Positions 24,172 to 33,467 of a stretch of DNA of 64,000 nucleotides are shown here, one piece after another (within the stretch, counting starts at the first letter, position 1; every line of letters begins with the position of its first letter). The stretch covers positions 1 through 64,000 of the forward strand of contig NZ_JBLWFT010000008.1 of the NCBI RefSeq assembly GCF_048323695.1, given 5' to 3'. Made by a program: the position numbers and the translations under genes. A model generated the notes under the pieces. The model searched no databases. It had not been told where the DNA came from and saw only the letters and a program-made list of their open reading frames with translations. The DNA is from Aquisalimonas sp007126095 (GTDB taxonomy: Bacteria; Pseudomonadota; Gammaproteobacteria; Nitrococcales; Aquisalimonadaceae).

Positions 24172-24954
24172 CTACAGGCGCCAACTGACCCCGACAATTC
24201 CCGACCAGCGGCCGCCGCCCTCGACGATGGGGCTGTCCCGCAACGTGCCGCCGAAGAACTCCCTCCGCACCTGCACGATGACACCCATGCCGTCATGACC
24301 CCGGTAGCGCAGGCCAAGGCCCACGGTCCGGTTGAACGCGGCCCCCGGCGAATAGGCGGGCCGGCCGATGCTCTCGTCCTGCTCGCTCTCCCGGACGCCG
24401 TAGTAGTAATCCGTCATGTCGGCGCTCTGCCAGTCACCGCCGACCGACGGGATCACGACCCAGTCACCCACCGGAACCGGCACCGAGGCCTGCAGTTCCA
24501 GCACCTGGCCGTCGTGCCGCCCGAGAAGTTCCTGATAGGCACTGGCCTGCAGACGCAGCCATGGCGGGCCGCCGGAGATCTGCACCCCGCCCTCCGCCGT
24601 CCGCCGCCGGGCATCCATCCCCTCAAGCACGGCATCATCGGAGCCGTCGAAGCTCTGCATGTTGGCGCGCACCAGCGCGGCGGTCTGGACGTGCTCGCTG
24701 GATGGGCCACGCCAGCCGGCCGCGAGGCCGCGCCAGAACACACGCTCACCCTCGTAGCCGAAAAACGGCACGGGAATCAGGTCGTAGTCGGCGTCGCCGT
24801 AGGGTTTGCCGGACACCACGGCGGCCGCCCCCACCGACCACCCGCCCGGCGGGCCACCGGCCTGGGCGGCGACGGGCAGCAGCATTGCCAGGGCAATGAG
24901 CAACGGCTGACACGACGGGCGGAGTATTCCTTTACGACGGGCGCCATGAGGCAT
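24172..24954 (-). CDS. MipA/OmpV family outer membrane protein
   Basis: A predicted outer-membrane beta barrel of 260 residues. The signal peptide includes LLIALAMLLPVAAQA. The mature protein opens with GWSVGAAAVVSGKPYGDADY and contains VPFFGYEGERVFWRG, typical for MipA/OmpV, and it ends in alternating residues with a terminal aromatic-x-Leu. The ATG at 24954 was chosen because it places the signal peptide close to the N-terminus; an upstream ATG adds 56 residues of poor quality. MipA in E. coli bridges murein enzymes, but most members have no proven role. Confidence 0.85.
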   Translation of the reverse strand: MPHGARRKGILRPSCQPLLIALAMLLPVAAQAGGPPGGWSVGAAAVVSGKPYGDADYDLIPVPFFGYEGERVFWRGLAAGWRGPSSEHVQTAALVRANMQSFDGSDDAVLEGMDARRRTAEGGVQISGGPPWLRLQASAYQELLGRHDGQVLELQASVPVPVGDWVVIPSVGGDWQSADMTDYYYGVRESEQDESIGRPAYSPGAAFNRTVGLGLRYRGHDGMGVIVQVRREFFGGTLRDSPIVEGGGRWSGIVGVSWRL

Positions 24955-25112
24955 GTGCAGCAGTCCAGGGTTTGCCGGTTCCGGGTGAAGTCCGCAGCAG
25001 TATACCGGTCGGGTTACCCCCGTGAAACGCCCGCCGGTTGCGGGCAGCGCGCCGCTCGGCAACAATGCGGGCTGATTATCGGGCGCGGGTTGTGTCCGGG
25101 CAGGGGGATAGA

Positions 25113-26186
25113 ATGCGTTCAACAGGGATTGCGCGAGGCCTGGCGCTGACAGCGGGGCTCGCCACCGCCGGGCCCGCCGTTGCGGCCGAAGTGGAGATCG
25201 ATGGCCGCCTGCAGGTGGGCTACACCTATTTCCACAGCTCCGGCCAGGGACACGGCGGCACCATCGGCGACGACAAGGGCCAGAGCCGCATCGGTATCGC
25301 GGCCCGGCAGACCATCGCCGGTTCCACCGCCGCCATTGGTCGGGCCGAGGTCGGGCTGGACCCGGACACCTTCGGCAACGACGATGACGACAGCAGCAAC
25401 CCGTTCCGCGCCCGGGAAGCCTGGGTGGGCATTCAGGGCACGGCGGGCCAGCTGCGTGCCGGGCGCCTGCCCGGCGCCTACAAGCAGGCGGGCGGCATCC
25501 ACTGGGATCTCATGAACGCCACCGAGCTGCAGCAGCGCCGCGCCGGCGGCATGACCGGGGGCGCCTACGGCAATGACGGCTTCATCAACAGCCTGGTGGA
25601 GTACCGCACCCACTCGCTTGCGGGCATCGAGCTGCTGGTCCAGTACGGCTTCGACGACCGCTCCGACGACGACGTGGACCGCAGCGGCGACGACCTGCTG
25701 GTGGGAGGCATCTACCGTGAAGGGCCGTGGGAGCTGATCGGCGCCTACAGCCGCGACGACAGCCTGCCGGCCGGCGAGAACCGCAACTGGAAGCTGGGCG
25801 CCCGCTTCGATACCGGCGAGGCCAGCCTGGCCTATCAGTACGAGAAGGTCCGCGTGCGCGACCAGGTCGACGACGCCAGTGTGGAGCGGGACAGCGGCAC
25901 GCTCACCCTCAACCCGATCACGCCCGACGAGACCTTCGACTTCGACACCCGGCACCACATGGTCGGCATGAGTCAGACGTACGGCATGCGCATGCTCTGG
26001 CTCGCCTGGGGCTACATGGATGCCGACGATGACGATTTCGACATCTACAACTACACCATCGCCCTGAACCGGCTGTTCAGTCAGGGCATGCGCTGGTACA
26101 CCGGGGTGCAGTACCAGGATCGGGGGCGCGGATACGAAAGCCGCCACCTGACCGTTTTCACCACCGGACTGCGGTTCGACTTCTAG
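25113..26186 (+). CDS. Gram-negative porin
   Basis: A 357-residue outer-membrane porin with a signal peptide (about 1-24, cleavage after AVAA). The mature start VEIDGRLQVGYTYF and end TTGLRFDF, with C-terminal Phe, are those of 16-strand trimeric porins. The RxREAWVGIQGTAGQLRAGR segment is typical of the loop-3 region. It is very rich in Asp (NDDDDSSN, DDDDFD), as in halophile envelope proteins. The ATG at 25113 follows CAGGGGG. It is divergent from the MipA-like gene. Ion or solute preference cannot be told. Confidence 0.85.
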   Translation: MRSTGIARGLALTAGLATAGPAVAAEVEIDGRLQVGYTYFHSSGQGHGGTIGDDKGQSRIGIAARQTIAGSTAAIGRAEVGLDPDTFGNDDDDSSNPFRAREAWVGIQGTAGQLRAGRLPGAYKQAGGIHWDLMNATELQQRRAGGMTGGAYGNDGFINSLVEYRTHSLAGIELLVQYGFDDRSDDDVDRSGDDLLVGGIYREGPWELIGAYSRDDSLPAGENRNWKLGARFDTGEASLAYQYEKVRVRDQVDDASVERDSGTLTLNPITPDETFDFDTRHHMVGMSQTYGMRMLWLAWGYMDADDDDFDIYNYTIALNRLFSQGMRWYTGVQYQDRGRGYESRHLTVFTTGLRFDF

Positions 26187-26199
26187 AGCCGGCATGGGG

Positions 26200-27054
26200 T
26201 CACGCCCCCTGGGCAAGGCTGCCTTCAGCGGCAAGCAGCAGACGCTTGCGGTTGAGACCCCAGCGGTAGCCGCCCAGAGCGCCGGAGGTGCGAATCACCC
26301 GGTGGCAGGGGATGACCATGGCCACCGGGTTGGCCCCCACGGCCATGCCCACGGCCCGGGCGGCCCCCGGCCGCGCCGCCGCCCCGGCCAGCGCCTGATA
26401 GGTGGTGGTCGCGCCGGCAGGCACGGTCAGCAGCGCCTGCCAGACCTGCAGCTGGAAGTTGCTGCCGCGCACGTGCAGGCTCACAGGCCCGTGCCCGTGG
26501 GCGGCGTCGAGGAACTGGGTCAGCGGCTGGGCGGTGCGGGCGTGGTCCTGAAGCAACCGCGCACCCGGCCATGCGGCCTGCAGGGTGGCACGGTAAACGC
26601 TGGCATCGGGCCGGGCGCCCACGAACGCCAGATGGCAGACGCCCCGCTCTGTCATGGCGAGCCCCACCGGCCCAAAGGGCGAATCGTGACACCCCCAGTG
26701 GAGCGTCAGACCGCGCCCGCCGCCCCGCAACTCGCCAGGGGTCATCGCGTGCAGGGTCACCGTGAGATCGTGCAGACGGCCCGGGCTGGAGAGGCTGGCG
26801 CCGTAGGTGGCGTCCAGCACCGACTCGCCCGCGGCCAGTCGGTGACTGGCCTCACGGCCCAGCAGGTACTGGAGAAACCGCTTGGGGCTGATGCCCACGT
26901 CCTGGCGGAACAGCCGCTGGAAATGCGAGGGCGCGAGCCCTGCCGCCCGGGCCACGTCGTCCAGGCTGGGGCGCGCGTCCACGTGATCCACGAGCCAGTG
27001 AATGGCGGCGGCCACGCGTGGGTCTCCGGATGTGGGCTCGGTCGCTGCGTTCAT
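26200..27054 (-). CDS. Ada-like regulator/O6-alkylguanine-DNA methyltransferase (AraC + Ogt domains)
   Basis: A 284-residue protein with an N-terminal AraC-type helix-turn-helix (about 12-105; LDDVARAAGLAPSHFQRLFR) and a C-terminal methyltransferase (about 120-280). The acceptor motif is present as PCHRVIRTSGALGGYRWGL. It lacks the Ada N-terminal zinc domain that takes methyl groups from phosphotriesters, so it repairs alkylated guanine but may sense damage differently. The stop faces the porin stop, 13 bases away. Confidence 0.92.
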   Translation of the reverse strand: MNAATEPTSGDPRVAAAIHWLVDHVDARPSLDDVARAAGLAPSHFQRLFRQDVGISPKRFLQYLLGREASHRLAAGESVLDATYGASLSSPGRLHDLTVTLHAMTPGELRGGGRGLTLHWGCHDSPFGPVGLAMTERGVCHLAFVGARPDASVYRATLQAAWPGARLLQDHARTAQPLTQFLDAAHGHGPVSLHVRGSNFQLQVWQALLTVPAGATTTYQALAGAAARPGAARAVGMAVGANPVAMVIPCHRVIRTSGALGGYRWGLNRKRLLLAAEGSLAQGA

Positions 27055-27126
27055 GGCCGTAGTATCACCATGAACCCACGGGGAATGCGACCCGTTTCCT
27101 GCTCCACCCGATGGCTTGCCGGGGGA

Positions 27127-28017
27127 TCAGTAACTGGCGGTGCGCCGGCTGGGCTTCTCGTCCTGGGCCTCGGGCTCTTCCGGGCGCACCATCAGCAGGT
27201 GAATGCGGCGGTTGTCGGCGCGCACCACCTGGAAGCGGTGCCCTTCCAGGCTCACCGACTCGCCGCGCACCGGCACATGGCCGAACGCATGTGCCACGTA
27301 CCCCCCGATGGTATCGAACTCGTCGTCACTGAGGCTGGTGCCGAAATGCTCGTTGAAATCCTCCACCGGCGTCAGCGCCTTGATCACGCTGCCCTCCTCC
27401 CGGTGACTGAGGATGTAGGTGTCGTCGCCCACGTCATGCTCATCGTCGATCTCGCCGACGATCTGCTCCAGGACATCCTCGATGGTGACCATGCCGGCAA
27501 CGCCACCGTATTCGTCCACCACCACCGCCAGATGGTTGCGGCTGGCGCGGAACTCCTTGAGCATCACGTCCAGGCGCTTGCTCTCGGGCACGAACAGCGC
27601 TGGCCGCATGACTTCGCGCATGTCGAAGCTGGTGGAGACGTTGCCGGCGGAGGCGAACTGCAGCAGATCCTTGGCGATGAGTATGCCGATGACATCGTCA
27701 CGGCTCTCGCCGATCACCGGAAAGCGGGAGTGGCCGGACTCGATCACCGGTGGCAGCAGTTCCTCGGTGGTGGCGTCACGCCGAACCACGACCATCTGCG
27801 AACGGGGGATCATGATGTCGCGCACCTGCATCTCGGAGACGTGGAGCGCGCCCTCGATCATGGCGAGCTGATCGGCGTCCAGCAGCCCGCGCCGCTGCCC
27901 GTCCCTGAGAATCTCCACCAGGCTGTCGCGGTCCCGCGGCTCGCCCGAGATGGCCTGGCTGATGCGATCCAGCCAGGAGCGGTGGTCACTGCTGCTACTT
28001 CGGTCCTCGTTGCTCAT
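27127..28017 (-). CDS. corC: CorC/HlyC-type CBS-domain protein
   Basis: A cytoplasmic protein of 296 residues with paired CBS domains (about 70-200; VRDIMIPRSQMVVVRRD and VDEYGGVAGMVTIEDVLEQI) and a C-terminal transporter-associated domain. CorC affects magnesium and cobalt efflux and resistance to some stresses. The ATG at 28017 is preferred to one five codons earlier because GGGAG lies just before it. It is the last gene of the miaB-ybeZ-ybeY-corC group. The lnt gene that follows in E. coli is absent here. Confidence 0.92.
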   Translation of the reverse strand: MSNEDRSSSSDHRSWLDRISQAISGEPRDRDSLVEILRDGQRRGLLDADQLAMIEGALHVSEMQVRDIMIPRSQMVVVRRDATTEELLPPVIESGHSRFPVIGESRDDVIGILIAKDLLQFASAGNVSTSFDMREVMRPALFVPESKRLDVMLKEFRASRNHLAVVVDEYGGVAGMVTIEDVLEQIVGEIDDEHDVGDDTYILSHREEGSVIKALTPVEDFNEHFGTSLSDDEFDTIGGYVAHAFGHVPVRGESVSLEGHRFQVVRADNRRIHLLMVRPEEPEAQDEKPSRRTASY

Positions 28018-28043
28018 TGGCTCCCGCGCCATTGTGATGGGGG

Positions 28044-28511
28044 TCAGAGGCTTGCGGTCTCATCCCGGTAGGGATCGGGGATACCCAGGGCTGCCAGGAT
28101 CTCCCGCTCGAGCCCCTCCATGACCTCGGCCTCCGCCTCCTCAATATGATCGTAGCCCAATAAATGCAACGTGCCGTGAATCACCAGGTGCGCCCAGTGG
28201 TCCTGAACGGGTTTGTGCTGTTCATCCGCCTCGCGCGCCACCACGTCGGCGCAGATCACCAGATCACCCAGCTCGGGCGTGGCGTCGAACCCGGGCGGCG
28301 CCTCAAACGGGAACGAGAGAACGTTGGTGGCGTAATCACGGCCGCGGTAGTCCCGGTTGAGCGCGCGGGCTTCCTCCGTGCCGGCAATGCGCACCACGAC
28401 ATCGGCCTCGTCACAGCGCCCGGCCAGGGCCGCCTCCACCCAGCGGGTGACGGCGGACTCGTCCGGCAGCGATGGCCCGTCACAGGCCACCTGGCAGGCT
28501 ACATCGATCAT
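28044..28511 (-). CDS. ybeY: Endoribonuclease YbeY
   Basis: YbeY is a metal-dependent endonuclease needed for 16S rRNA 3' end processing and ribosome quality control. The 155-residue protein carries the zinc motif HGTLHLLGYDHIEEAE (H-x3-H-x5-H) and the conserved RDYATNVLSFPFE segment. The start overlaps the ybeZ stop by four bases, so translation is coupled. Confidence 0.96.
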   Translation of the reverse strand: MIDVACQVACDGPSLPDESAVTRWVEAALAGRCDEADVVVRIAGTEEARALNRDYRGRDYATNVLSFPFEAPPGFDATPELGDLVICADVVAREADEQHKPVQDHWAHLVIHGTLHLLGYDHIEEAEAEVMEGLEREILAALGIPDPYRDETASL

Positions 28512-29503
28512 GCGCCGCTATTCCCTTCCCGGGCCTCGCTGATGCGGTCGTAAGCCTGCACGATCCGCTGCACCAGCGGATGGCGCACCACGTCGGCCGC
28601 GGTGAAGAAGGTAAAGCTCACGCCCTCCACGTCGCGCAGCACCTCCACGGCGTCACGCAGGCCGGAGGCCGTGCCCTTGGGCAGGTCCACCTGGGTGACG
28701 TCACCCGTGACCACGGCAGTGGAGCCGAAGCCGATGCGGGTGAGGAACATCTTCATCTGCTCCACGGTGGTGTTCTGCGCCTCGTCGAGAATGATGAACG
28801 ACTGGTTCAGCGTGCGGCCACGCATGTAGGCGAGCGGCGCGATCTCGATGACGTTGCGCTCGATGAGCTTGGCCACGCGATCGAAACCGAGCATCTCGAA
28901 CAGTGCGTCGTACAGCGGACGCAGGTAGGGGTCCACCTTCTGGGCCAGGTCACCGGGCAGGAAGCCCAGGCGCTCGCCCGCTTCCACGGCCGGACGCACC
29001 AGCACCAGCCGGCGCACGGCATCGCTCTCCAGCGCTTCCACGGCAGCCGCCACGGCCAGGTAGGTCTTGCCGGTGCCGGCCGGGCCGACGCCGAAGTTCA
29101 GGTCGTTGTCGCGAATATTGCGCAGGTAGCCCTGCTGATTGGCCCCGCGACCGCGGATCTCCGCCTTGCGGGTACGGATGACCACCTCTTCCTCGCGCGC
29201 CTTCTCGTGCCCTTCGCGCACGCGCTCTTCCACGGCGGAGTCCTGCAGAAACAGGTGGACGTTCTCCGGGGAGAGCTCTTCCTCGGCGGAGGCGTTATAG
29301 AGATCCTGCAGCACGTTCACGGCCGCACTCACGGCGGCCTGTTCGCCGATGACGCGGAATCGGTGGGCGCGATTGCTGATCTCGACGCCCAGGCGGCGCT
29401 CGACCTGACGCAGGTTCTCGTCGAACTGGCCGCAGAGGTTGGCAAGCCGGTCGTTGTCTGCCGGCTCGAGGGTGAAATCCAGGGCTTCGGGTTGTCCTTT
29501 CAA
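28508..29503 (-). CDS. ybeZ: PhoH-like ATPase YbeZ
   Basis: A 331-residue cytoplasmic ATPase with an N-terminal KH-like region (about 25-100), then the PhoH domain with Walker A GPAGTGKT and Walker B FIILDEAQNT. YbeZ interacts with YbeY in other bacteria and may unwind RNA during ribosome maturation. The start is 16 bases after the miaB stop. Confidence 0.95.
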   Translation of the reverse strand: MKGQPEALDFTLEPADNDRLANLCGQFDENLRQVERRLGVEISNRAHRFRVIGEQAAVSAAVNVLQDLYNASAEEELSPENVHLFLQDSAVEERVREGHEKAREEEVVIRTRKAEIRGRGANQQGYLRNIRDNDLNFGVGPAGTGKTYLAVAAAVEALESDAVRRLVLVRPAVEAGERLGFLPGDLAQKVDPYLRPLYDALFEMLGFDRVAKLIERNVIEIAPLAYMRGRTLNQSFIILDEAQNTTVEQMKMFLTRIGFGSTAVVTGDVTQVDLPKGTASGLRDAVEVLRDVEGVSFTFFTAADVVRHPLVQRIVQAYDRISEAREGNSGA

Positions 29504-29519
29504 GATCCTGTCACTGACC

Positions 29520-30887
29520 TCAAGCGGTTACGGCGGTACCGATCGCCGGCTCGTCATCGTGAAAGCCCACCATCTCACCGCGCAGGGAATTGGGCAACGC
29601 TTCGGTGATGCGCACCTGGGCGAAGCGTCCGATGAGCCGCGGATGACCGGGGAAATTCACCACGCGGTTGTTCTCCGTGCGCCCCGCGATCTCGCTATCG
29701 TTGCGCTTGGAGCGGCCTTCCACCAGCACGGTCTGCACGGTGCCGACCATCGCCTGACTGATCCGCCGCGCGTTGGCCTCAATGGTGGCCTGCAGCCGCT
29801 GCAGCCGCTGCTTCTTGATCTCGTGGGGCGTGGCATCCGACAGCGAGGCCGCCGGCGTGCCGGGCCGGGCGCTGTAGATGAAGCTGAACGAGGTGTCGAA
29901 CCCGATCTCCTCGACCAGATCCATGGTCTCCTCGAAGGCCTCTTCATCCTCGCCCGGGAAGCCGATGATGAAGTCCGAGGACATGCTGATGTTCGGGCGG
30001 ATCTCCCGCAGCCGGCGCACCTTGTCCTTGAACTCGTCGATGGTGTGGTTGCGCTTCATGAGCTTGAGCACGAAGTCGGACCCGCTCTGCACCGGCAGGT
30101 GCAGGTGATCCACCAGCTCGGGCACCTCGGCGTAGGCCTCAATGAGGCTGTCGCTGAACTCCATGGGGTGCGAGGTGGTGTAGCGGATGCGGTCGATGCC
30201 GTCGATGGCGGCCACGTAGTTGATCAGCAGCGCCAGATCGGCCTCGGTACCGTCGCCCATTTCCGCGCGGTAGGCGTTGACGTTCTGCCCCAGCAGATTG
30301 ACCTCGCGCACGCCCTGGTCGGCGAGATCGGCCACTTCGGCGATCACGTCATCGAAGGGGCGGCTGATTTCCTCGCCGCGGGTGTACGGCACCACGCAGA
30401 AGCTGCAGTACTTGCTGCAGCCTTCCATGATGGAGACGAACGCCGTGGGGCCCTCGGCACGGGGTTCGGGCAGGCGGTCGAACTTCTCGATCTCGGGGAA
30501 CGAGATGTCCACCTGCGGTTTACCTTCGCCCCGGGCGCGGTCGACCATCTCCGGCAGCCGGTGCAGGGTCTGCGGGCCGAACACCAGGTCCACGAAGGGA
30601 GCGCGCTTCTGGAGCGCTTCCCCCTCCTGGGAGGCGACGCAGCCGCCGACGCCGATCATGAGATCGGGGTTGGCGTCCTTGAGCTGCTTCCACTGGCCGA
30701 GCTGGGAGAACACCTTCTCCTGGGCCTTCTCCCGGATGGAGCAGGTATTGAGCAGAATGAGGTCGGCCTGGGCCGGGTCGCTCACACGCTCGTAACCCCG
30801 CTCGTCCACCAGCACGTCCGCCATCTTGGCGGAGTCGTACTCGTTCATCTGGCAGCCGTGGGTCTTGACGTAGACTTTCTGGTTCAT
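29520..30887 (-). CDS. miaB: tRNA-2-methylthio-N6-dimethylallyladenosine synthase MiaB
   Basis: This radical-SAM enzyme adds the 2-methylthio group to i6A37 in tRNAs that read UNN codons. The 455-residue protein has the N-terminal MTTase domain (HGCQMNEYDS) with three cysteines for an auxiliary cluster, the radical-SAM motif CSKYCSFC (about 153-160) and a C-terminal TRAM domain (about 380-445). It heads the miaB-ybeZ-ybeY-corC operon. A family B repeat lies about 150 bases upstream. Confidence 0.97.
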   Translation of the reverse strand: MNQKVYVKTHGCQMNEYDSAKMADVLVDERGYERVSDPAQADLILLNTCSIREKAQEKVFSQLGQWKQLKDANPDLMIGVGGCVASQEGEALQKRAPFVDLVFGPQTLHRLPEMVDRARGEGKPQVDISFPEIEKFDRLPEPRAEGPTAFVSIMEGCSKYCSFCVVPYTRGEEISRPFDDVIAEVADLADQGVREVNLLGQNVNAYRAEMGDGTEADLALLINYVAAIDGIDRIRYTTSHPMEFSDSLIEAYAEVPELVDHLHLPVQSGSDFVLKLMKRNHTIDEFKDKVRRLREIRPNISMSSDFIIGFPGEDEEAFEETMDLVEEIGFDTSFSFIYSARPGTPAASLSDATPHEIKKQRLQRLQATIEANARRISQAMVGTVQTVLVEGRSKRNDSEIAGRTENNRVVNFPGHPRLIGRFAQVRITEALPNSLRGEMVGFHDDEPAIGTAVTA

Positions 30888-31034
30888 GCGCCCCGAATAA
30901 CGCTGTCGCTCAACTAGTTTAGAACCTAGACAAGGCCCTGCCCAGCACCCCGGGAGGACCCATGAATCATTTCAACGGCATAGCCGGCGAAGGGTAACCG
31001 GCACCGGGGCGTCACGGCAAGTTTGTCATCGGGA

Positions 31035-31110
31035 TGGTGGACCTGAAGGTCCACCCTACGTGAGGCTGCGGCATGGCACCTCGTTGGCAGGGTGGACCTT
31101 CAGGTCCACT
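31035..31110. repeat. Palindromic repeat pair, family B copy 2
   Basis: GGTGGACCTGAAGGTCCACC followed by CTACGTGAGG, and then an inverted GGTGGACCTTCAGGTCCACT, are spaced by about 35 bases. It lies in the 240-base gap between the miaB start and the BCCT gene end. No other feature was seen in that gap. Confidence 0.83.
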
Positions 31111-31129
31111 ATCTGCCCGAGATCCGCCG

Positions 31130-32791
31130 TCACCCCTCGTCCTTCTGACCGCCTCCCGGGGTCGGTGCCGGTTCGCAATCGGGGTCGTCGAACGACACCG
31201 CGCACGCCCGGCCCGCGTCGTCCAGATCCGCCCACGGCTCCCGCGGCGCCTCGACCCGATGGCCCCGGCGCGCGGCGAAACGCTCGTCGTGCAATGCGCG
31301 CAGCAACCCCGCGATCATGAGCATGATCACCACGGAAAACGGCAGCGCGGCCATGATCACCGCCGCCTGCAGGACTTCCAGCCCGCCGGCCAGCAGCAGG
31401 ATGGCCGTGAGCAGGCCGAGCAGCACGCCCCAGAGGATCCGGTGAAAGCGCGGCGGCTCCGGATCACCGCCCGAGAGAATCGTGGTCACCACCAGCGTGC
31501 CAGCATTGGCGGAGGTGATCAGGTAGGTGGCGATGAGCACCAGCAGCGCGCCGGAGGCGATGGTGCCGAGCATGCCCAGGTTCAGCGCCTCAACGGTGGC
31601 GAACAGGGCAACGGCCTCGTCAGCGCTGACGGCCTCGATGATGCCGCCACCGCCGAACAGCTCGTGATGCAATGCCGTGCCACCCAGCAGACCGAGCCAC
31701 ACCATGGTGATCACGGTGGGCACCAGCAGCACGCCCATGACGAACTCACGGAAGGTCCGGCCACGGGAGACGCGGGCTATGAACATGCCAACGAACGGAG
31801 ACCAGGCCAGCCACCAGCCCCAGTAGAACACCGTCCACTCGGACTGCCAGCCGTCGTCCCGGGTGGCGTTGGTGTGGAAGGTCAACGCCAGCAGGTTCTG
31901 CAGATAATCACCCGCCGCCTCGATGGTGATGCCGATCAGGTACTGGGTCGGCCCGAACAGCAGCAGGAACAGCACCACCGCAATGCTGAGCCAGAAGTTG
32001 AATTCGGACAGCCAGCGCACACCACGCTGCACCCCCGAGACGACGGATACCGTGGCAACGCCCATGATTACGGCGGTCACCACGAGCTGGAGGGTCACGG
32101 ACGAGTCGACACCGAAGACCACGCCCAGACCGGCGTTCATCTGCTGCACCCCGAGGCCCAGGGTGGTGGCGATGCCGAACACCGTGCCGAACACCGCGAG
32201 CGTATCCACCAGGTCACCGCGCAGGCCGAGCCGGCGCTCTCCAAGATACGGGTTCAAGGCCGAGCGGATGGTCAGCGGCAGGTCGCGACGGTACGCGAAG
32301 TAGGCGAGCACCAGCGCGACAAAGGAGAAGATGGCCCAGCCGTTCAGCCCCCAGTGAAAGTAGGTGAGCCGCAGGGAGACCGTCGCCGCCTCCGCCGAAC
32401 CGCCCTCATCCACGAACGGGTTGCCCTGGAACTGCATGATGGGCTGCGCCACGGCCCAGAAGAGAATCCCCACGCCAGTCCCCGCGGCGAACAGCATCGC
32501 CACCCAGGAAAAGAAGGTGAACTCGGGCTCTTCCTCATCGCTCCCGAGCCGCACTTTCTTGTAACGCCCCATGCCGAGCCAGACCATGAACAACAGCAGA
32601 AACGCAACCAGCACCACGTAGTACCATTCGAGGAACGGATCGAGCACGCTGCGCATCGCCCCGAGTGTCTCGCCCAGAGTGTCAGTGTAGAACGCGCCAT
32701 AGACCATGGCCGCCAGGACGAACAATGTGGCGATAACGGTCAGACGCGGATTCATGCCTTTGAGCGGTCCGCGCTCGGCCTGGTTGTACAT
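31130..32791 (-). CDS. BCCT-family transporter (betaine/choline/carnitine type)
   Basis: A sodium- or proton-coupled carrier for trimethylammonium compounds with about 12 transmembrane helices in 553 residues. The BCCT signature WGWWLAWSPFVGMFIARVSR is clear, and AAGTGVGILFWAVAQPI is the glycine-rich Na/substrate segment. The ATG at 32791 follows GGGGTGAG; ATG codons on either side are possible. The C-terminal tail is acidic and short, so osmosensing by a long tail (as in BetP) is unlikely. It may import betaine for osmoprotection or for the sarcosine pathway at 49-59 kb. Confidence 0.93.
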   Translation of the reverse strand: MYNQAERGPLKGMNPRLTVIATLFVLAAMVYGAFYTDTLGETLGAMRSVLDPFLEWYYVVLVAFLLLFMVWLGMGRYKKVRLGSDEEEPEFTFFSWVAMLFAAGTGVGILFWAVAQPIMQFQGNPFVDEGGSAEAATVSLRLTYFHWGLNGWAIFSFVALVLAYFAYRRDLPLTIRSALNPYLGERRLGLRGDLVDTLAVFGTVFGIATTLGLGVQQMNAGLGVVFGVDSSVTLQLVVTAVIMGVATVSVVSGVQRGVRWLSEFNFWLSIAVVLFLLLFGPTQYLIGITIEAAGDYLQNLLALTFHTNATRDDGWQSEWTVFYWGWWLAWSPFVGMFIARVSRGRTFREFVMGVLLVPTVITMVWLGLLGGTALHHELFGGGGIIEAVSADEAVALFATVEALNLGMLGTIASGALLVLIATYLITSANAGTLVVTTILSGGDPEPPRFHRILWGVLLGLLTAILLLAGGLEVLQAAVIMAALPFSVVIMLMIAGLLRALHDERFAARRGHRVEAPREPWADLDDAGRACAVSFDDPDCEPAPTPGGGQKDEG

Positions 32792-32876
32792 GATCGGCTC
32801 ACCCCGCAGCCTGTGTGGAAAAATCACGGGAAAATGAGCATGATTTCACGGGCAGTCAACCCACGGAGACCACAAC

Positions 32877-33467
32877 ATGACCGTTGAACAGCACACTTAC
32901 TGGCGGCAACGCTGGGAGGAAGGCAAGACCGGCTGGGACCGGGGCGGCGCCAGTCCAGCCCTGCTGCGCTGGCTGGAGGGCGGCCTGATGCCGCCCGGGC
33001 GCATTCTGCTGCCCGGCTGCGGCAACGGTTACGAGGTGGACGTCCTCGCCGAACACGGGTTCCGTGTCACGGCCCTGGACATCGTGCCCGAGCCGCTGGC
33101 GGCACTGCGCGCGCGGCTTGCCGAACGCGGCCTGGACGCGGAGGTGATCGAGGGCGATGTATTCACCTACACGTCACCGGAAGGCCCGTTCGACGCGGTC
33201 TACGAGCAGACCTGCCTGTGCGCTTTCGATCCGGCCCTGCGATCCGATTACGCCGAACGCATCCGCCAGTGGGTCCGGCCCGGCGGCACGCTGTATGCGC
33301 TGTTCGCGCAGACGCCCTGGCGCAACGGGCCGCCCTTTCACTCGCCGCCGGAGCAGATGCGGACGCTGTTCACGGATGCGGACTGGGTCTGGCCGGCGGA
33401 GGCCGACTTCACCGTGCCTCATGAAGCGGGGTTTCACGAGCTGGGGTATCGGCTGCAACGACGGTAG
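32877..33467 (+). CDS. Thiopurine S-methyltransferase-like SAM methyltransferase
   Basis: A soluble methyltransferase of 196 residues. The N-terminal YWRQRWEEGKTGWDRG, the SAM motif LLPGCGNGYEVDVLAEHG (about 44-61) and FDAVYEQTCLCAF are hallmarks of the TPMT family. Bacterial members methylate thiopurines, tellurite or selenium compounds, or thiols, so the substrate is open. The 3' end overlaps the convergent SRPBCC gene by 59 bases. It is divergent from the BCCT gene. Confidence 0.87.
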   Translation: MTVEQHTYWRQRWEEGKTGWDRGGASPALLRWLEGGLMPPGRILLPGCGNGYEVDVLAEHGFRVTALDIVPEPLAALRARLAERGLDAEVIEGDVFTYTSPEGPFDAVYEQTCLCAFDPALRSDYAERIRQWVRPGGTLYALFAQTPWRNGPPFHSPPEQMRTLFTDADWVWPAEADFTVPHEAGFHELGYRLQRR

